Notes: generated by a model from the sequence alone, not told the origin. DNA of 64,000 bases from Candidatus Opimibacter skivensis (GCA_016721905.1 JADKHH010000003.1:124001-188000), one strand, 5' to 3'. Numbered from the stretch's first letter, positions 17,860 through 27,481 are shown. Program-made: numbers and translations.

Positions 17860-17964
17860 CCGTTGCAGGAGTTTGCTCCTGCAACCACCTGTATACCCAT
17901 CGAAATTCCAATGGAGAATCTAAATTTGAATTCTCATGGTTGCAGGAGCAAACTCCTGCAACGG
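17860..17964. repeat. Two-armed palindromic element, copy 1 (105 bp)
   Basis: Two 28-bp arms, 17860-17887 and 17937-17964, are perfect reverse complements. Each arm is also a hairpin in itself: GTTGCAGGAG and CTCCTGCAAC around TTTG or CAAA. The 49-bp centre includes ATACCCATCG and AATTCCA and aligns with the centre of the 46227-46332 element. It lies between the converging lysS and psd genes and may also act as a terminator. Confidence 0.9.
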
Positions 17965-18016
17965 CCACGGCATATTGATCCATAGGATATCCAATTGGGG
18001 ATTTTGTTATTCTGGG

Positions 18017-18688
18017 TTATTCCAAACCGCTATGGGGAAAGCTTGCAATCTCCGTGATTCCCCCTTTGACGGTGTCGCCAATTTTGACCAGGATTTCGCA
18101 ATCGGTAGGCAGGAATATATCCACCCGGCTGCCAAATTTTATAAATCCAAATTCTTCACCGCGGCTTAGCAAGTCGCCTGGTTTTGTATAGCAAACAATC
18201 TTACGTGCTACTTTTCCGGCTATCTGCCGCAGCAGGATGAGGCTATTTTTCTTTTTGATGACAACTGTGTTCCGCTCATTAAGTTCGGAGGATTTAGGGT
18301 GCCATGCCACCAGGTATTCACCGGGATGATATTGTACGTATACCACCTCCCCTGTCACTGGGCTTCTGTTTGAATGCACATTTAGCGGTGACATAAAAAC
18401 CGAAACCTGGAGAACTTCTGATTTAAGATATTCTGCTTCAAAGGTTCGTTCAATGACGACAATTTTTCCATCAGCCGGGGCCAGGATGAGGTCAGTATTC
18501 TTTGTGCCGTGCACTCTTGGGGGATTCCTGAAAAAGATAAGAAACAGGATTAAAAAGAAAGTCGCCACACCAAGTAACAAACCCGTGAGAATGGACATAA
18601 AGAATATAAACAACACCACGGAGATGGCAAAAAACAGGAGCGAGTAAAGCAGGTAAAAAACCCCTTCTCTATGCAGGCGGTAGATCAT
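18017..18688 (-). CDS. psd: Phosphatidylserine decarboxylase (short, archaeal-type)
   Basis: Turns phosphatidylserine into phosphatidylethanolamine, the main zwitterionic lipid. The 223-residue form has two N-terminal membrane helices (about 10-50) and the decarboxylase core with LAPADGKI, SPLNVHSNRSP and the self-cleavage site FGS (Ser about 187), which becomes the pyruvoyl group. It is the shorter class that lacks the long N-terminal extension of E. coli Psd. The start overlaps the cdsA end by 4 bp, placing two phospholipid enzymes in one operon. Confidence 0.93.
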   Translation of the reverse strand: MIYRLHREGVFYLLYSLLFFAISVVLFIFFMSILTGLLLGVATFFLILFLIFFRNPPRVHGTKNTDLILAPADGKIVVIERTFEAEYLKSEVLQVSVFMSPLNVHSNRSPVTGEVVYVQYHPGEYLVAWHPKSSELNERNTVVIKKKNSLILLRQIAGKVARKIVCYTKPGDLLSRGEEFGFIKFGSRVDIFLPTDCEILVKIGDTVKGGITEIASFPHSGLE

Positions 18689-19506
18689 AGGACAAAGATA
18701 AAATAAGCCAGCGCAGCAACAGGCAAAACAAAAAGTAAAGAATCATATCTGTCAAGGATGCCGCCGTGCCCGGGTAAAAGTTTGCCGCTATCTTTCACAC
18801 CAGCATGTCTTTTAAGGGCAGATTCCCATAGGTCTCCAGCTAATGCGAAGAAAGGGGTAGCGAAGCTAAGCACCCCAATATACATCAAGGGCATATCAGG
18901 CCAAAGCATAGTCAGAATAAATCCAGAAACAAGCGTGATCAATCCGCCACCAATTGTTCCTTCAATACTTTTTCCCGGAGAAATTGCAGGTGCAATTTTA
19001 TGTTTTCCCCATTGTGAACCGATCATGTAAGCACCGATATCATTAGCCCAGATAAGGAGAACCGGCACCAGCACGTATGACCATTCATATTCCCCGGTCA
19101 AAAATATACATCCGGACAACATAGGCAAACCGATATAACCTGTCGCGGAAAATATGGCATTATTGGTTGTGACTAATCCGGCGATATCCTTCCGTGTTGG
19201 CAGCTGAAGCAGGAAGCCCAAACCGACAAGGACAGGAAGTGCTAAAAGCACCGGAAACGGGGATATATCTTCAAGTGTAGTATATCCTGAGGCAGCAACA
19301 GATAGCATGAGTATGATAGGAAAGATGACTCCTTTGCTAAAGGAACCGGGCATATCAACAAGCTTTAAATATTCGCGTGTACCTAATAAGACAATAAGGC
19401 ATATCCAAAGCAGAAATGTCCATGGTGAACAAACAACAGCCGCCAGGGAGATGATTCCGATCAACAGGCCGGTGATACTACGGGTGATTAATTCAGGTTT
19501 GTTCAA
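18685..19506 (-). CDS. cdsA: Phosphatidate cytidylyltransferase
   Basis: Makes CDP-diacylglycerol, the branch point of phospholipid synthesis. The 273-residue protein has about eight membrane helices and the C-terminal CDP-alcohol signature: SALKRHAGVKDSG then LPGHGGILDRYDS (about 228-257). It overlaps psd by 4 bp and the upstream CPBP gene by 14 bp, so the three are translated from one message. CdsA supplies the route whose later product Psd decarboxylates; the phosphatidylserine synthase between them is not in this window. Confidence 0.95.
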   Translation of the reverse strand: MNKPELITRSITGLLIGIISLAAVVCSPWTFLLWICLIVLLGTREYLKLVDMPGSFSKGVIFPIILMLSVAASGYTTLEDISPFPVLLALPVLVGLGFLLQLPTRKDIAGLVTTNNAIFSATGYIGLPMLSGCIFLTGEYEWSYVLVPVLLIWANDIGAYMIGSQWGKHKIAPAISPGKSIEGTIGGGLITLVSGFILTMLWPDMPLMYIGVLSFATPFFALAGDLWESALKRHAGVKDSGKLLPGHGGILDRYDSLLFVLPVAALAYFIFVL

Positions 19507-20377
19507 GGACGTTGCGATTTTTCAGGATCGATCTGTAGATCAAATACATGATGGTGATACTTAACGGAATCATCCACCATTGTAGTTGATCACTACTTTC
19601 TTCATCAAAATTTGAAATATCCATTCCGGTCACATAGATTAATGCCACCTGGATGCCATTGTTGAAGGCATGTGCAATGATGGGTACCCAGAGGTTTCCA
19701 GTCCAGTAATAGAGATAACCTAAAACAGCTCCCAGCGCCATTCTTGGAAGAAATCCTTCAAACTGGAGATGAATTGCGCTAAAAATAAAAGCGGCAATCC
19801 AGATAGCAGCCACCGGGCTCCTGAAGAGCAAGCCAATTTGTTTTTGGAGAATACCACGAAATATCAATTCTTCGCCAATGCCGGGAAGAATGGCAATAAT
19901 AATCAGATTGAAAATAAAAATGACCGGAGTGTTCATTGTTAGTATGGCCTTGAGGGTGTCTTCAGCCTGGCTTTCAAACTTATCAGCCCAGGCTGGCAAC
20001 GGAATTGACTCATTGACCAGAAAACTCAGGTTAACTAATGGATAAGCCGCCATTAAAAAAAATATACCAAGTATACTGAGTTGCCATCCTGGAGGAATAT
20101 CAAGATTCAATCCAGTCATAAATTTTCCCTGATAAAAAACCAGACCAAAAATCAATCCAGGAAGGATAAAAACCAATAAGTGCTGCGTAGCAAGCAAGCC
20201 CCTTGTGAGTCCTGGAGATAATGCTCCCATCCCGCTCTGTGCCATCTCCATTATATCAGCCAGACTCATTCCACTGGCCAGCATTAAAAGGCCCGAAAAA
20301 AGAGTTGTAAGCAAGAGACCTCCTATTAGAAAACCAATCAGGACAAGGAGCCTTATGAAATGATCGTAACTTGTCAT
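19493..20377 (-). CDS. CPBP family intramembrane metalloprotease
   Basis: A 294-residue protein with about seven membrane helices. The CAAX-protease/bacteriocin-processing (Abi) motifs are present: EELIFRG (the EExxxR site, about 167-172), a histidine in SAIHLQFEG and HAFNN (about 234-238). The substrate is unknown; such enzymes cut within the membrane. The upstream coding part reads into cdsA with a 14-bp overlap, so it leads the cdsA-psd operon. Confidence 0.88.
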   Translation of the reverse strand: MTSYDHFIRLLVLIGFLIGGLLLTTLFSGLLMLASGMSLADIMEMAQSGMGALSPGLTRGLLATQHLLVFILPGLIFGLVFYQGKFMTGLNLDIPPGWQLSILGIFFLMAAYPLVNLSFLVNESIPLPAWADKFESQAEDTLKAILTMNTPVIFIFNLIIIAILPGIGEELIFRGILQKQIGLLFRSPVAAIWIAAFIFSAIHLQFEGFLPRMALGAVLGYLYYWTGNLWVPIIAHAFNNGIQVALIYVTGMDISNFDEESSDQLQWWMIPLSITIMYLIYRSILKNRNVLEQT

Positions 20378-20381
20378 GCCT

Positions 20382-20389
20382 TACTTTTG
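20382..20389 (+). promoter_or_regulatory. -7 promoter box upstream of pdxJ
   Basis: TACTTTTG matches TAnnTTTG exactly. The predicted start near 20393 gives a leader of about 50 nt for pdxJ. No -33 element found; the divergent CPBP gene begins 5 bp away. Confidence 0.35.
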
Positions 20390-20447
20390 TGCAAAATAGG
20401 TATTCCTTTAAAGTTTGATCATTTCTAATCCCAATAATTGCATGGTT

Positions 20448-21179
20448 ATGAATCCAGAGAGGGTAAGACTGAGCGTAAATATCAATAAAATCGCCCTGAT
20501 TAGAAACAGCCGTGGGGGAAATGCGCCAGATCTGGTGCAGGTGGCTAAAGATTGCGAATCATTTGGTGCTGATGGAATTACGATTCATCCCAGACCCGAT
20601 CAGCGACATATCCGGTATAGTGATATTCCTGCGCTTAAAGCAATCGTATCCACAGAGTTGAATATTGAGGGCAACCCAACAGAGGAGTTTATGCAGCAAG
20701 TAATAACCCATAAACCCCATCAATGCACCCTCGTGCCGGATAGCCCATCAGCATTGACTTCTGACCAGGGTTGGGACACACTAAAAGAAAGTAGTTTTCT
20801 TAAGGAGATCACCGCCAGGCTCAAGGAGCAGGGCATCCGGGTTTCCATATTCCTAAATGCTTCACCTCGAATGGTGGAAGGAGCAGCCAACATTGGAGCA
20901 GACAGAGTTGAATTTTACACTGGTCCATTTGCAGCGCAATACCCTACCGACCCCAGGGCAGCCATTGCCGGACACATAGCAGCTGCACAGGAAGCTGCTC
21001 AGCTCAATGTAGGTGTTAATGCAGGACACGATCTTAATCTGGCCAATCTCAGATTTTATGCCAGTATGATTCCTAACCTCCTTGAAGTGTCCATTGGCCA
21101 TGCCCTGGTTTGTGATGCACTGTACTATGGACTAAGCAATGTTATCGGGATGTATCAGCATCAATTAAGATCTATTTGA
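20448..21179 (+). CDS. pdxJ: Pyridoxine 5'-phosphate synthase
   Basis: Condenses 1-deoxyxylulose 5-phosphate with aminoacetone 3-phosphate to make vitamin B6 phosphate. About 243 residues as in E. coli. Family motifs run through it: LSVNINKIALIRNSRGG at the start, GADGITIHPRPDQRHIR, FLNASPRMVEGAANIGADRVEFYTG, NAGHDLN and SIGHALV. The ATG at 20448 gives the usual distance to LSVNIN; an ATG two codons upstream (20442) is equally possible. It is divergent from the CPBP-cdsA-psd operon. Confidence 0.94.
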   Translation: MNPERVRLSVNINKIALIRNSRGGNAPDLVQVAKDCESFGADGITIHPRPDQRHIRYSDIPALKAIVSTELNIEGNPTEEFMQQVITHKPHQCTLVPDSPSALTSDQGWDTLKESSFLKEITARLKEQGIRVSIFLNASPRMVEGAANIGADRVEFYTGPFAAQYPTDPRAAIAGHIAAAQEAAQLNVGVNAGHDLNLANLRFYASMIPNLLEVSIGHALVCDALYYGLSNVIGMYQHQLRSI

Positions 21180-21459
21180 CTATTATTCAATTAGTTATGA
21201 TGTCTTTATTGCGTATCGGAAATTTTATTAATCTCTTAACCTTTGATTTACAAACCGTTAAGTAGCGTTTGCTAACCATTCCAAATTTTGTTTCAAATAA
21301 GCAGGCAGCATTCATATAATCGATGGCGTTTTTCAACTGTTCCGGAATATATCTTAACCAAAATGCCAGATTAAAATCTTTTTTGATCAGGCAGGCATGG
21401 TTAAGAAATATTTAAGACATTTGTTTCTATTACCTTTCTTTAACAAAACCAGAATTAGT
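21180..21459. other. Upstream region of the SusC/SusD locus
   Basis: 280 bp, AT-rich and non-coding. A TTTG at about 21242 followed 17 bases later by TAGCGTTTG is a near match to the Bacteroidota promoter but has one extra base in the -7 box. No regulator gene (anti-sigma factor, ECF sigma or hybrid two-component system) lies next to the locus. Confidence 0.4.
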
Positions 21460-24400
21460 ATGAAAAGACTTTCATTACTCATTGTAATGGTTTTTTGTGC
21501 ATTTGCATCCTCATTTGCGCAGAGAGCCATCACCGGTACGGTTACAGGTCCTGACGGATCGCCCTTAATCGGGGCAAGCGTATTGGTTAAAGGTACCAGT
21601 GTTGGTACCGTGACTGACTTTGATGGCCGCTATGCCTTAAGCGTGCCTGATGGTCAGAACTCTATTGTCATCAGTTATACTGGGTACGAATCCCAGGAAT
21701 TAGAATTGGGAGCTTCAAATGTGATCAATGCTGTATTGGCAGAAGGTGTCACACTTGAAGCTGCTGTCGTTACTGGCTTGGGCATTAAAAAGGAAGCCAA
21801 ATCACTGGGATACGGGTACTCGGAAGTTTCTTCTGAAGAAATTACCCAAACCAGTAATAACAGGACTTTTGATGCACTTGCAGGCCGTGTACCTGGTCTG
21901 ACGATCAGTTCAAGCGGTCAGCCGGGTGGTAGTTCAGAAATCAATTTGCGTGGCTATGGCTCTGTAACAGGTAACAATACTGCCCTGATTGTAGTGGATG
22001 GTATACCTATCAACAACAGAACCAACACCTCTGCAACTACTCAGGTAAATGCAGATGATGACTTTAACAGGTCACAGGATTTCGGAAACCAGGCTAACGA
22101 CATCAATCCAAATGATATCGAAAGCATCACCGTATTGAAAGGTGCAGCTGCTACAGCTATCTATGGCAAACGTGGAGGAACAGGTGTAATCCTGATCACC
22201 ACTAAGTCAGGAAAGAAGAACCAGAAATTACGTGTTGATTATGCAGGCTCTTTTGCAGGATCTACAGTAAACCGTGTTCAGCATATGCAAAATACATATG
22301 GCCAGGGTTGGTCAGGCCTGTGGGCTACAAATGAAAACGGAAGCTGGGGTCCTAAATTTGACAATCAGGAGCGTCTTTGGGGAAATACAGTAGACAATTC
22401 CCGCTTGCTCAAGCCATATTCATTAGTTGAAGACAACCTCCGTGATTTCTACGATCCGGGTACTGCTTTATCTAACAGTCTGACTTTATCAGGTGGTACA
22501 GAAAACCTTACTTTCCGTGTTTCTTATGGTAATGCCCAGGAGAACGGTATTGTACCTGGTAATAAAGACACCTACAATCGTAACAACTTCTCAGCAAGAA
22601 CTGAGTTTACAGCTGACAAGCTGACGATAGGTGCTGCGATGGAATATATCAACAAGAAGGCTGAGGTTATCGCCACAGGACAAGGTGATGATGCCGGTGC
22701 AGGAGCAACACTTGCTCAGGAAATCATTCAGATCCCGAGAGATCACGCCATTGTTGATTATGCTGATTTTAATAACAAGTTCTACAATCAGGATAACTAC
22801 TTCACGCCATACGCATCTAACCCATATTTAGTACTTGACAGATCTGGTAATGACTACAACGAAAACAGATTTTTGCCAAGCGCGTGGGCGACTTATCAGT
22901 TTACAAATAAATTTAGTGTAACAGGTAGATTAGGTACTGACTTCAGTTCTGCAAACCTTCTTGACTGGGGTAACCCGATCAGAATCACTCCAGGTTCACC
23001 AAATTCATCTGCTAATGATGTAGTTGGTAAAATCGAAGAATCTCAGACCAATACTGAGCAACTTGACTTTAACCTTTTTGGACAATACAATACAGGTGGT
23101 GGATCATCCGCTATTTCACTTGACCTTATCGGTGGTTTGAACATCAACCAACGTGCACTCAAGTACATCTCCACTTATGTTACCGATCTAACCATACCAG
23201 AATTCTATAACCTGTCAAACTCATCCAATCCTCCAACGTCTAATAATGCCTCCAGGTTGGAGCGTGGAGTCGGTGTATACGCGTCTGCTGGTTTAGGATT
23301 CAATGATTGGTTATACCTGACATTGACAGCACGTAATGACTGGTCATCCACATTGCCACTTGAAAACAACAGCTTCTTTTACCCATCAGCATCTGTATCT
23401 GCCATCCTGACTGAAAAATTGATCCCAAGTGGTTCATTCCTTTCTTTCCTCAAGCTTAGAGCAGGTTACGCACTTGCTGGAAATGATACAGGTCCATATC
23501 TGATCAATCCTGTATTCGTTGCAGGTGAAGCTAATTCAGGATTTGCATCCATTAAATTCCCTATCGCAGGACAGAATGGTTTTGAAACAGGTAACCGTCT
23601 TGGTAACCCTGGCCTGAAAGCAGAGTTGACCAGCGAATTGGAATTTGGTTTTGATGCCCGTTTCTTCAACAACAGACTTGGATTTGATTTCTCCTGGTAT
23701 GATAGGGTTACGTCTGATCAGATCATTGAAGTTCAATTGGCACCTTCAACAGGTTACACCCGCCAGGTTACAAATCTTGGAGAGGTTGAAAACAAAGGGA
23801 TTGAGCTCGGTGTTAATATGATCCCACTAAAGGGCCGCAACTGGTCATGGGAACTCAATGTGATGTATACACAAAATGACAACAATGTTAATTCCCTCGG
23901 TGATACAGATGCAACTCGTCTGATCCTCAACAATGCGTATAGCGTAAACCTCGTAGCTGAAGTTGGCAAACCACTTGGTGCCGTGTATTCTGCAGGTGCA
24001 TTATATACAGAAGATGGTCATCCGGTTGTTGATGCTAACGGATTACCTGTGTCTGATCCAGATCAGCATTACTTAGGTTCTATTAACTCTGACTATATGC
24101 TTGGATTAGGAACTACACTTAATGTGGGTGCATTCTCTTTGAGTGCCAATGGTGATTATCGCAGTGGTGGTGTTATGTATTCTTATACAGCACGCCTCAA
24201 CTACTTTGTTGGTAATGCATGGAATACAGCTTACAATGACCGTGAGCCATTTATCGTGCCAAATTCTGTAACTGATAATGGTGATGGTACGTACAGTGAA
24301 AACTTAAATCCTGTATCCCGCGCAGATGTATTTACCTACTGGGGCTCTATCCTTGCAGCCGAAGAAAATCACGTTATCGATCGTAGCTATTTCAAGCTGA

Positions 24401-24633
24401 GAAATGTATCGCTGACCTATAATATCCCTGCTTCTATCAGTAATAAAGCTAAGGTGAGTAACGCAAGCATCACTGCTTTCGGTCGTAACCTGGCTTTATG
24501 GACGCCTGAGGAAAACAACTTTGTCGATCCTGAAGGATCCACATTTGGAACAGGTCTGACAGGCCAACTTGGTGAGTTTGGTGGATTACCTACATCAGCA
24601 TCATATGGTCTTGCATTAAAACTTAGCTTCTAA
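21460..24633 (+). CDS. SusC/RagA family TonB-dependent outer-membrane transporter
   Basis: A 1057-residue outer-membrane channel that imports a glycan or peptide with its SusD partner. Signal peptide (about 1-21, ending SSFAQ), carboxypeptidase-regulatory-like beta-sandwich (about 22-105: ITGTVTGPDGSPLIGASV, GTVTDFDGRY), plug domain with LAGRVPGLTISSSG and LRGYGS, then a 22-strand beta-barrel. VLKGAAATAIYGKRGGTGVILITTKSG is the SusC-class plug signature. The ATG at 21460 is chosen because it directly precedes a good signal peptide; 21 upstream codons are weak. It leads a four-gene unit with susD and two lipoproteins. Confidence 0.96.
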   Translation: MKRLSLLIVMVFCAFASSFAQRAITGTVTGPDGSPLIGASVLVKGTSVGTVTDFDGRYALSVPDGQNSIVISYTGYESQELELGASNVINAVLAEGVTLEAAVVTGLGIKKEAKSLGYGYSEVSSEEITQTSNNRTFDALAGRVPGLTISSSGQPGGSSEINLRGYGSVTGNNTALIVVDGIPINNRTNTSATTQVNADDDFNRSQDFGNQANDINPNDIESITVLKGAAATAIYGKRGGTGVILITTKSGKKNQKLRVDYAGSFAGSTVNRVQHMQNTYGQGWSGLWATNENGSWGPKFDNQERLWGNTVDNSRLLKPYSLVEDNLRDFYDPGTALSNSLTLSGGTENLTFRVSYGNAQENGIVPGNKDTYNRNNFSARTEFTADKLTIGAAMEYINKKAEVIATGQGDDAGAGATLAQEIIQIPRDHAIVDYADFNNKFYNQDNYFTPYASNPYLVLDRSGNDYNENRFLPSAWATYQFTNKFSVTGRLGTDFSSANLLDWGNPIRITPGSPNSSANDVVGKIEESQTNTEQLDFNLFGQYNTGGGSSAISLDLIGGLNINQRALKYISTYVTDLTIPEFYNLSNSSNPPTSNNASRLERGVGVYASAGLGFNDWLYLTLTARNDWSSTLPLENNSFFYPSASVSAILTEKLIPSGSFLSFLKLRAGYALAGNDTGPYLINPVFVAGEANSGFASIKFPIAGQNGFETGNRLGNPGLKAELTSELEFGFDARFFNNRLGFDFSWYDRVTSDQIIEVQLAPSTGYTRQVTNLGEVENKGIELGVNMIPLKGRNWSWELNVMYTQNDNNVNSLGDTDATRLILNNAYSVNLVAEVGKPLGAVYSAGALYTEDGHPVVDANGLPVSDPDQHYLGSINSDYMLGLGTTLNVGAFSLSANGDYRSGGVMYSYTARLNYFVGNAWNTAYNDREPFIVPNSVTDNGDGTYSENLNPVSRADVFTYWGSILAAEENHVIDRSYFKLRNVSLTYNIPASISNKAKVSNASITAFGRNLALWTPEENNFVDPEGSTFGTGLTGQLGEFGGLPTSASYGLALKLSF

Positions 24634-24650
24634 TTTAAAAAACAGGAAAT

Positions 24651-26138
24651 ATGAAAAATATATTTGCATCGTTATTTGGCTTATTGCTCGTCATGAGTGT
24701 AGTCAGTTGTGACGATTATCTTGATATAAATGATGATCCGAACAACCCTAGTAGCGTACCAGCTACACTGACACTACCAGCAGCCCAGATAACCATAGCT
24801 ACCACCATCGGCTGTGATTATGCTGTCCTCGGTGGAATTTGGGCACAGCACTGGACACAAAGTCACGTAGCCAGCCAATACAGAGATGAAGATCGTTATG
24901 ATCTTACCTTATTGGATTATCAGGTTTCATGGAGTGAACTCTATGCAGGCGCATTGATTGACCTTCGTAAGATTGAGGCAGAAGCAGTTGCCAGTGGTAA
25001 CTGGAATTTGAACCTTCAGGCCGTTTGTCTTACAGCTTTCACCTACCAGATGCTGGTGGATTGGTATAGTGACGTACCTTATGCTCAATCACTTCAGGGT
25101 GAGGGAGGCGTAGTTGCTCCACAGTATCAGCCAGGAAGTGAGATCTATGCTGATCTAGTAGCTCGTCTTGATGCTGCTTTGGCTAAGGATTTCTCCGGTG
25201 ATGGTGTTACACAGATTCCATCTGACTTCGTTTTCGGTTCACTTTCTGAAGCTGACCAGATTGCAGCCTGGACACAATTTGCCAATACACTTAAACTGAA
25301 ACTCTGGTTACGCCAGACAAAAGTTAATAATGCAGCGGCAGGCACAGCGATTTCAACCTTGTTGACAAATGGTAATTTTCTAACACAGGATGCTAAGGTT
25401 GATGTGTTCACTGATTTGCCAGACAAGAGTAACCCACTTTATGAGTCTAATGCAAGACAATTGAATGTCAAGACTAATCTCCGGGGTAGCCGCACCTTTA
25501 TTTCCTGGTTACAGGAGAATAATGATCCTAGACTTGATGCCTACTTTGCTCCAGGTACTACAGGGCACTTCGGATTGTGGCAGGGATGGTTTGATGCGCC
25601 AACAACTGTAGTAGCTGAACAACAGCCTGATGTTGCCATTCTATCTCCTACACAGCCAGTTTATTTCTTTTCTGCTGATGAGGTGATGTTTATGGTCGCT
25701 GAAGCCAATGCCCGTTATGGAAGTGCCTCTGAAGCACAGGCATACTATGAGGCTGGAACGAATGCTGCATGTGAGCGTGTAGGAACAGATTGTTCTGCAA
25801 TGGTTGCTGCCGGTGGTATCTATGAATATCCTAACGGTTCACTCCAAGAGAACATTAAGGCTATCATTACACAAAAATGGGCATCGCTCGTTTACAGAGG
25901 GTATGAAGCATTCTGGGATCATAACCGGACTGGCGTACCCGCTATATCTTCTACCCCTATCATCGACCCGACAAATCCTCCGGCTGTTGTTCCCGGTGAG
26001 TTTACATGGTCAGTAGGTGGTAAAACTGCTGCCGGAGTATTTCCGAAACGACTGATCTATCCGGAAAGTGAAAGAAACACTAACCAGAACATTCCTGCGG
26101 AAGTTGGCATTACAGTTCCTGTGTGGTGGGCTCAATAA
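24651..26138 (+). CDS. SusD/RagB family nutrient-binding lipoprotein
   Basis: The surface lid of the SusC channel. The 495-residue protein has a signal peptide with lipobox (VVSC, cysteine about residue 20), then the helical TPR-like SusD fold (SusD-like group 2 pattern: DDYLDINDDPNNPSS at the mature N-terminus, LVDWYSDVPY, and EVMFMVAEANARYG in the C-terminal half). It starts 17 bp after susC. Aromatic residues are abundant, as in glycan-binding SusD proteins, but the ligand cannot be deduced. Confidence 0.94.
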   Translation: MKNIFASLFGLLLVMSVVSCDDYLDINDDPNNPSSVPATLTLPAAQITIATTIGCDYAVLGGIWAQHWTQSHVASQYRDEDRYDLTLLDYQVSWSELYAGALIDLRKIEAEAVASGNWNLNLQAVCLTAFTYQMLVDWYSDVPYAQSLQGEGGVVAPQYQPGSEIYADLVARLDAALAKDFSGDGVTQIPSDFVFGSLSEADQIAAWTQFANTLKLKLWLRQTKVNNAAAGTAISTLLTNGNFLTQDAKVDVFTDLPDKSNPLYESNARQLNVKTNLRGSRTFISWLQENNDPRLDAYFAPGTTGHFGLWQGWFDAPTTVVAEQQPDVAILSPTQPVYFFSADEVMFMVAEANARYGSASEAQAYYEAGTNAACERVGTDCSAMVAAGGIYEYPNGSLQENIKAIITQKWASLVYRGYEAFWDHNRTGVPAISSTPIIDPTNPPAVVPGEFTWSVGGKTAAGVFPKRLIYPESERNTNQNIPAEVGITVPVWWAQ

Positions 26139-26162
26139 TCATCTTAAAACCTATATTGATAT

Positions 26163-26918
26163 ATGAAAAATATAATTAACCTAGTCAAATTCTCCTTCTT
26201 CTTTGGTGCATTGCTTACAATTGTAAGCTGTAACAACGAACCAAGTGTCTCCGATATCTCAAGGATTACCTATTTTCCTACATTCGCTTATGAGGGTGGT
26301 AATTCTGCACTGATTCCATGTAGTTCAGATTTTGAAATTCCTCCTGTTACAGCTACTGAAGGAGGTAGTGCACTTACGGTCAGTGTTGAAGTTGAAGGGA
26401 TTCAGGGTTCAGTTCCTTCTGTGGATATCAATAAGCCTGATATTTATGTTGAAACATCATCTGCTGTGAATGCAGACGGTTTCGCAGGTAACGTTGTCCG
26501 GAATTTCTGGGTAGCTTGTACCGGTGACATGGTCACCAGTATTGAGGGCCTGTATTCAGCCACAGTGGTCAGAAATGGCGCGGTCAATCCACAGTATTTT
26601 GACATGGAGTATATCCTGATCCGCAAGAAGCCAGGTGGTGCTGCCAATGAATATGAACTTTCTGATGCTATCGGAGGGTACTATGATATTGGACGTGCTT
26701 ATGGTGCCGGATATCGGGCTATTAATATGATCGTCACGGCTAACGATATCCCAGGCAACTCATTCAGCTTCAGCGCACCTGTTCCGGTTGGCGCATTTGG
26801 TGGTGCTCTGACTATGCAGTCTTTCTCCGTGGATCCCGCTACTAAGACCATTAACTTTGTTAGTGACTGGGATGCAGGGTTCAACTTCGTGGTTACTTTG
26901 ACTCAGGTAGCCCTTTAA
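26163..26918 (+). CDS. SusCD-associated lipoprotein (DUF5012-like)
   Basis: A 251-residue predicted surface lipoprotein (lipobox TIVSC, cysteine about 23). It contains an Ig-like N-terminal stretch and a beta-rich C-terminal part, matching the layout of the small third lipoprotein commonly encoded after SusC/SusD (family assignment by memory, not confirmed). It starts 24 bp after susD and is followed by a fourth lipoprotein. In such loci these proteins usually bind ligand at the cell surface; no enzymatic residues are apparent. Confidence 0.75.
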   Translation: MKNIINLVKFSFFFGALLTIVSCNNEPSVSDISRITYFPTFAYEGGNSALIPCSSDFEIPPVTATEGGSALTVSVEVEGIQGSVPSVDINKPDIYVETSSAVNADGFAGNVVRNFWVACTGDMVTSIEGLYSATVVRNGAVNPQYFDMEYILIRKKPGGAANEYELSDAIGGYYDIGRAYGAGYRAINMIVTANDIPGNSFSFSAPVPVGAFGGALTMQSFSVDPATKTINFVSDWDAGFNFVVTLTQVAL

Positions 26919-26940
26919 TTTACCTCTAAACAATTGACGT

Positions 26941-27426
26941 ATGAAAAATAAGTTATTGATATTATTTGCTTGCTTATCAATCGGGATGATGTCCTGTGAT
27001 CTGGGAAATGATCCGGATATTGGAGGCACAGCTACCCAGGCAGTGGCAGGGGAGTGGTTTACTACTTTTCAATTGCTGGCAGAGGTGATATGGACTAGGT
27101 TATCAATTGATCACCACATCCAATACCGCTGCTAATTCGACCAACGAATTCCTCATCTTTGATGATGCTAATCAATGGGACTACAAAGTAAAGTCTCCGC
27201 TAAACCTTGATGCAAAAACATTTGGGGGAACAGGACTTGCCAGTCTTTGCTTATGACATTACAGTAAACATTGCCAATGGTAAGATACTTCTAGGTGCAG
27301 CAACCTCTTCCGGAGGTAATGTAACGGACAGTATTTATTTTCAGGCAGAATTTCTCCGATGATCCAGGAACGATTTACCAGGTTGCTGGTTATCGTCGTA
27401 CCGGATTCCTTGAGGATGAGCATTAA
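26941..27426 (+). pseudogene. SusCD-associated lipid-binding hydrolase-like lipoprotein, multiply frameshifted
   Basis: The start encodes a lipoprotein signal (MMSC, cysteine about 19) and GGTATQAVAGEWF. Further downstream, conserved-looking sequence continues in shifted frames: YGLGYQLITTSNTAANSTNE, then DYKVKSPLNLDAKTFGGTG, then AYDITVNIANGKILLGAATS, and finally FSDDPGTIYQVAGYRRTGF ending at TAA 27426. At least three indels (near 27077-27092, near 27240, and an extra T near 27350) separate the pieces. The reconstructed protein of about 160 residues resembles the putative lipid-binding hydrolase family found with SusCD and DUF5012 genes. The density of indels in under 500 bp is high, whether from decay or poor reads. 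Confidence 0.7.
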
Positions 27427-27449
27427 TTGACTTACGGTTTTTGAAATAG

Positions 27450-27481
27450 AAAGGCCATCCGGGTAACGGATGGCCTTTTTT
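27450..27481 (+). terminator. Intrinsic terminator of the SusCD operon
   Basis: A 12-bp stem (AAAGGCCATCCG with CGGATGGCCTTT), 5-nt loop GGTAA, then T. It closes the four-gene SusCD unit. Confidence 0.92.
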
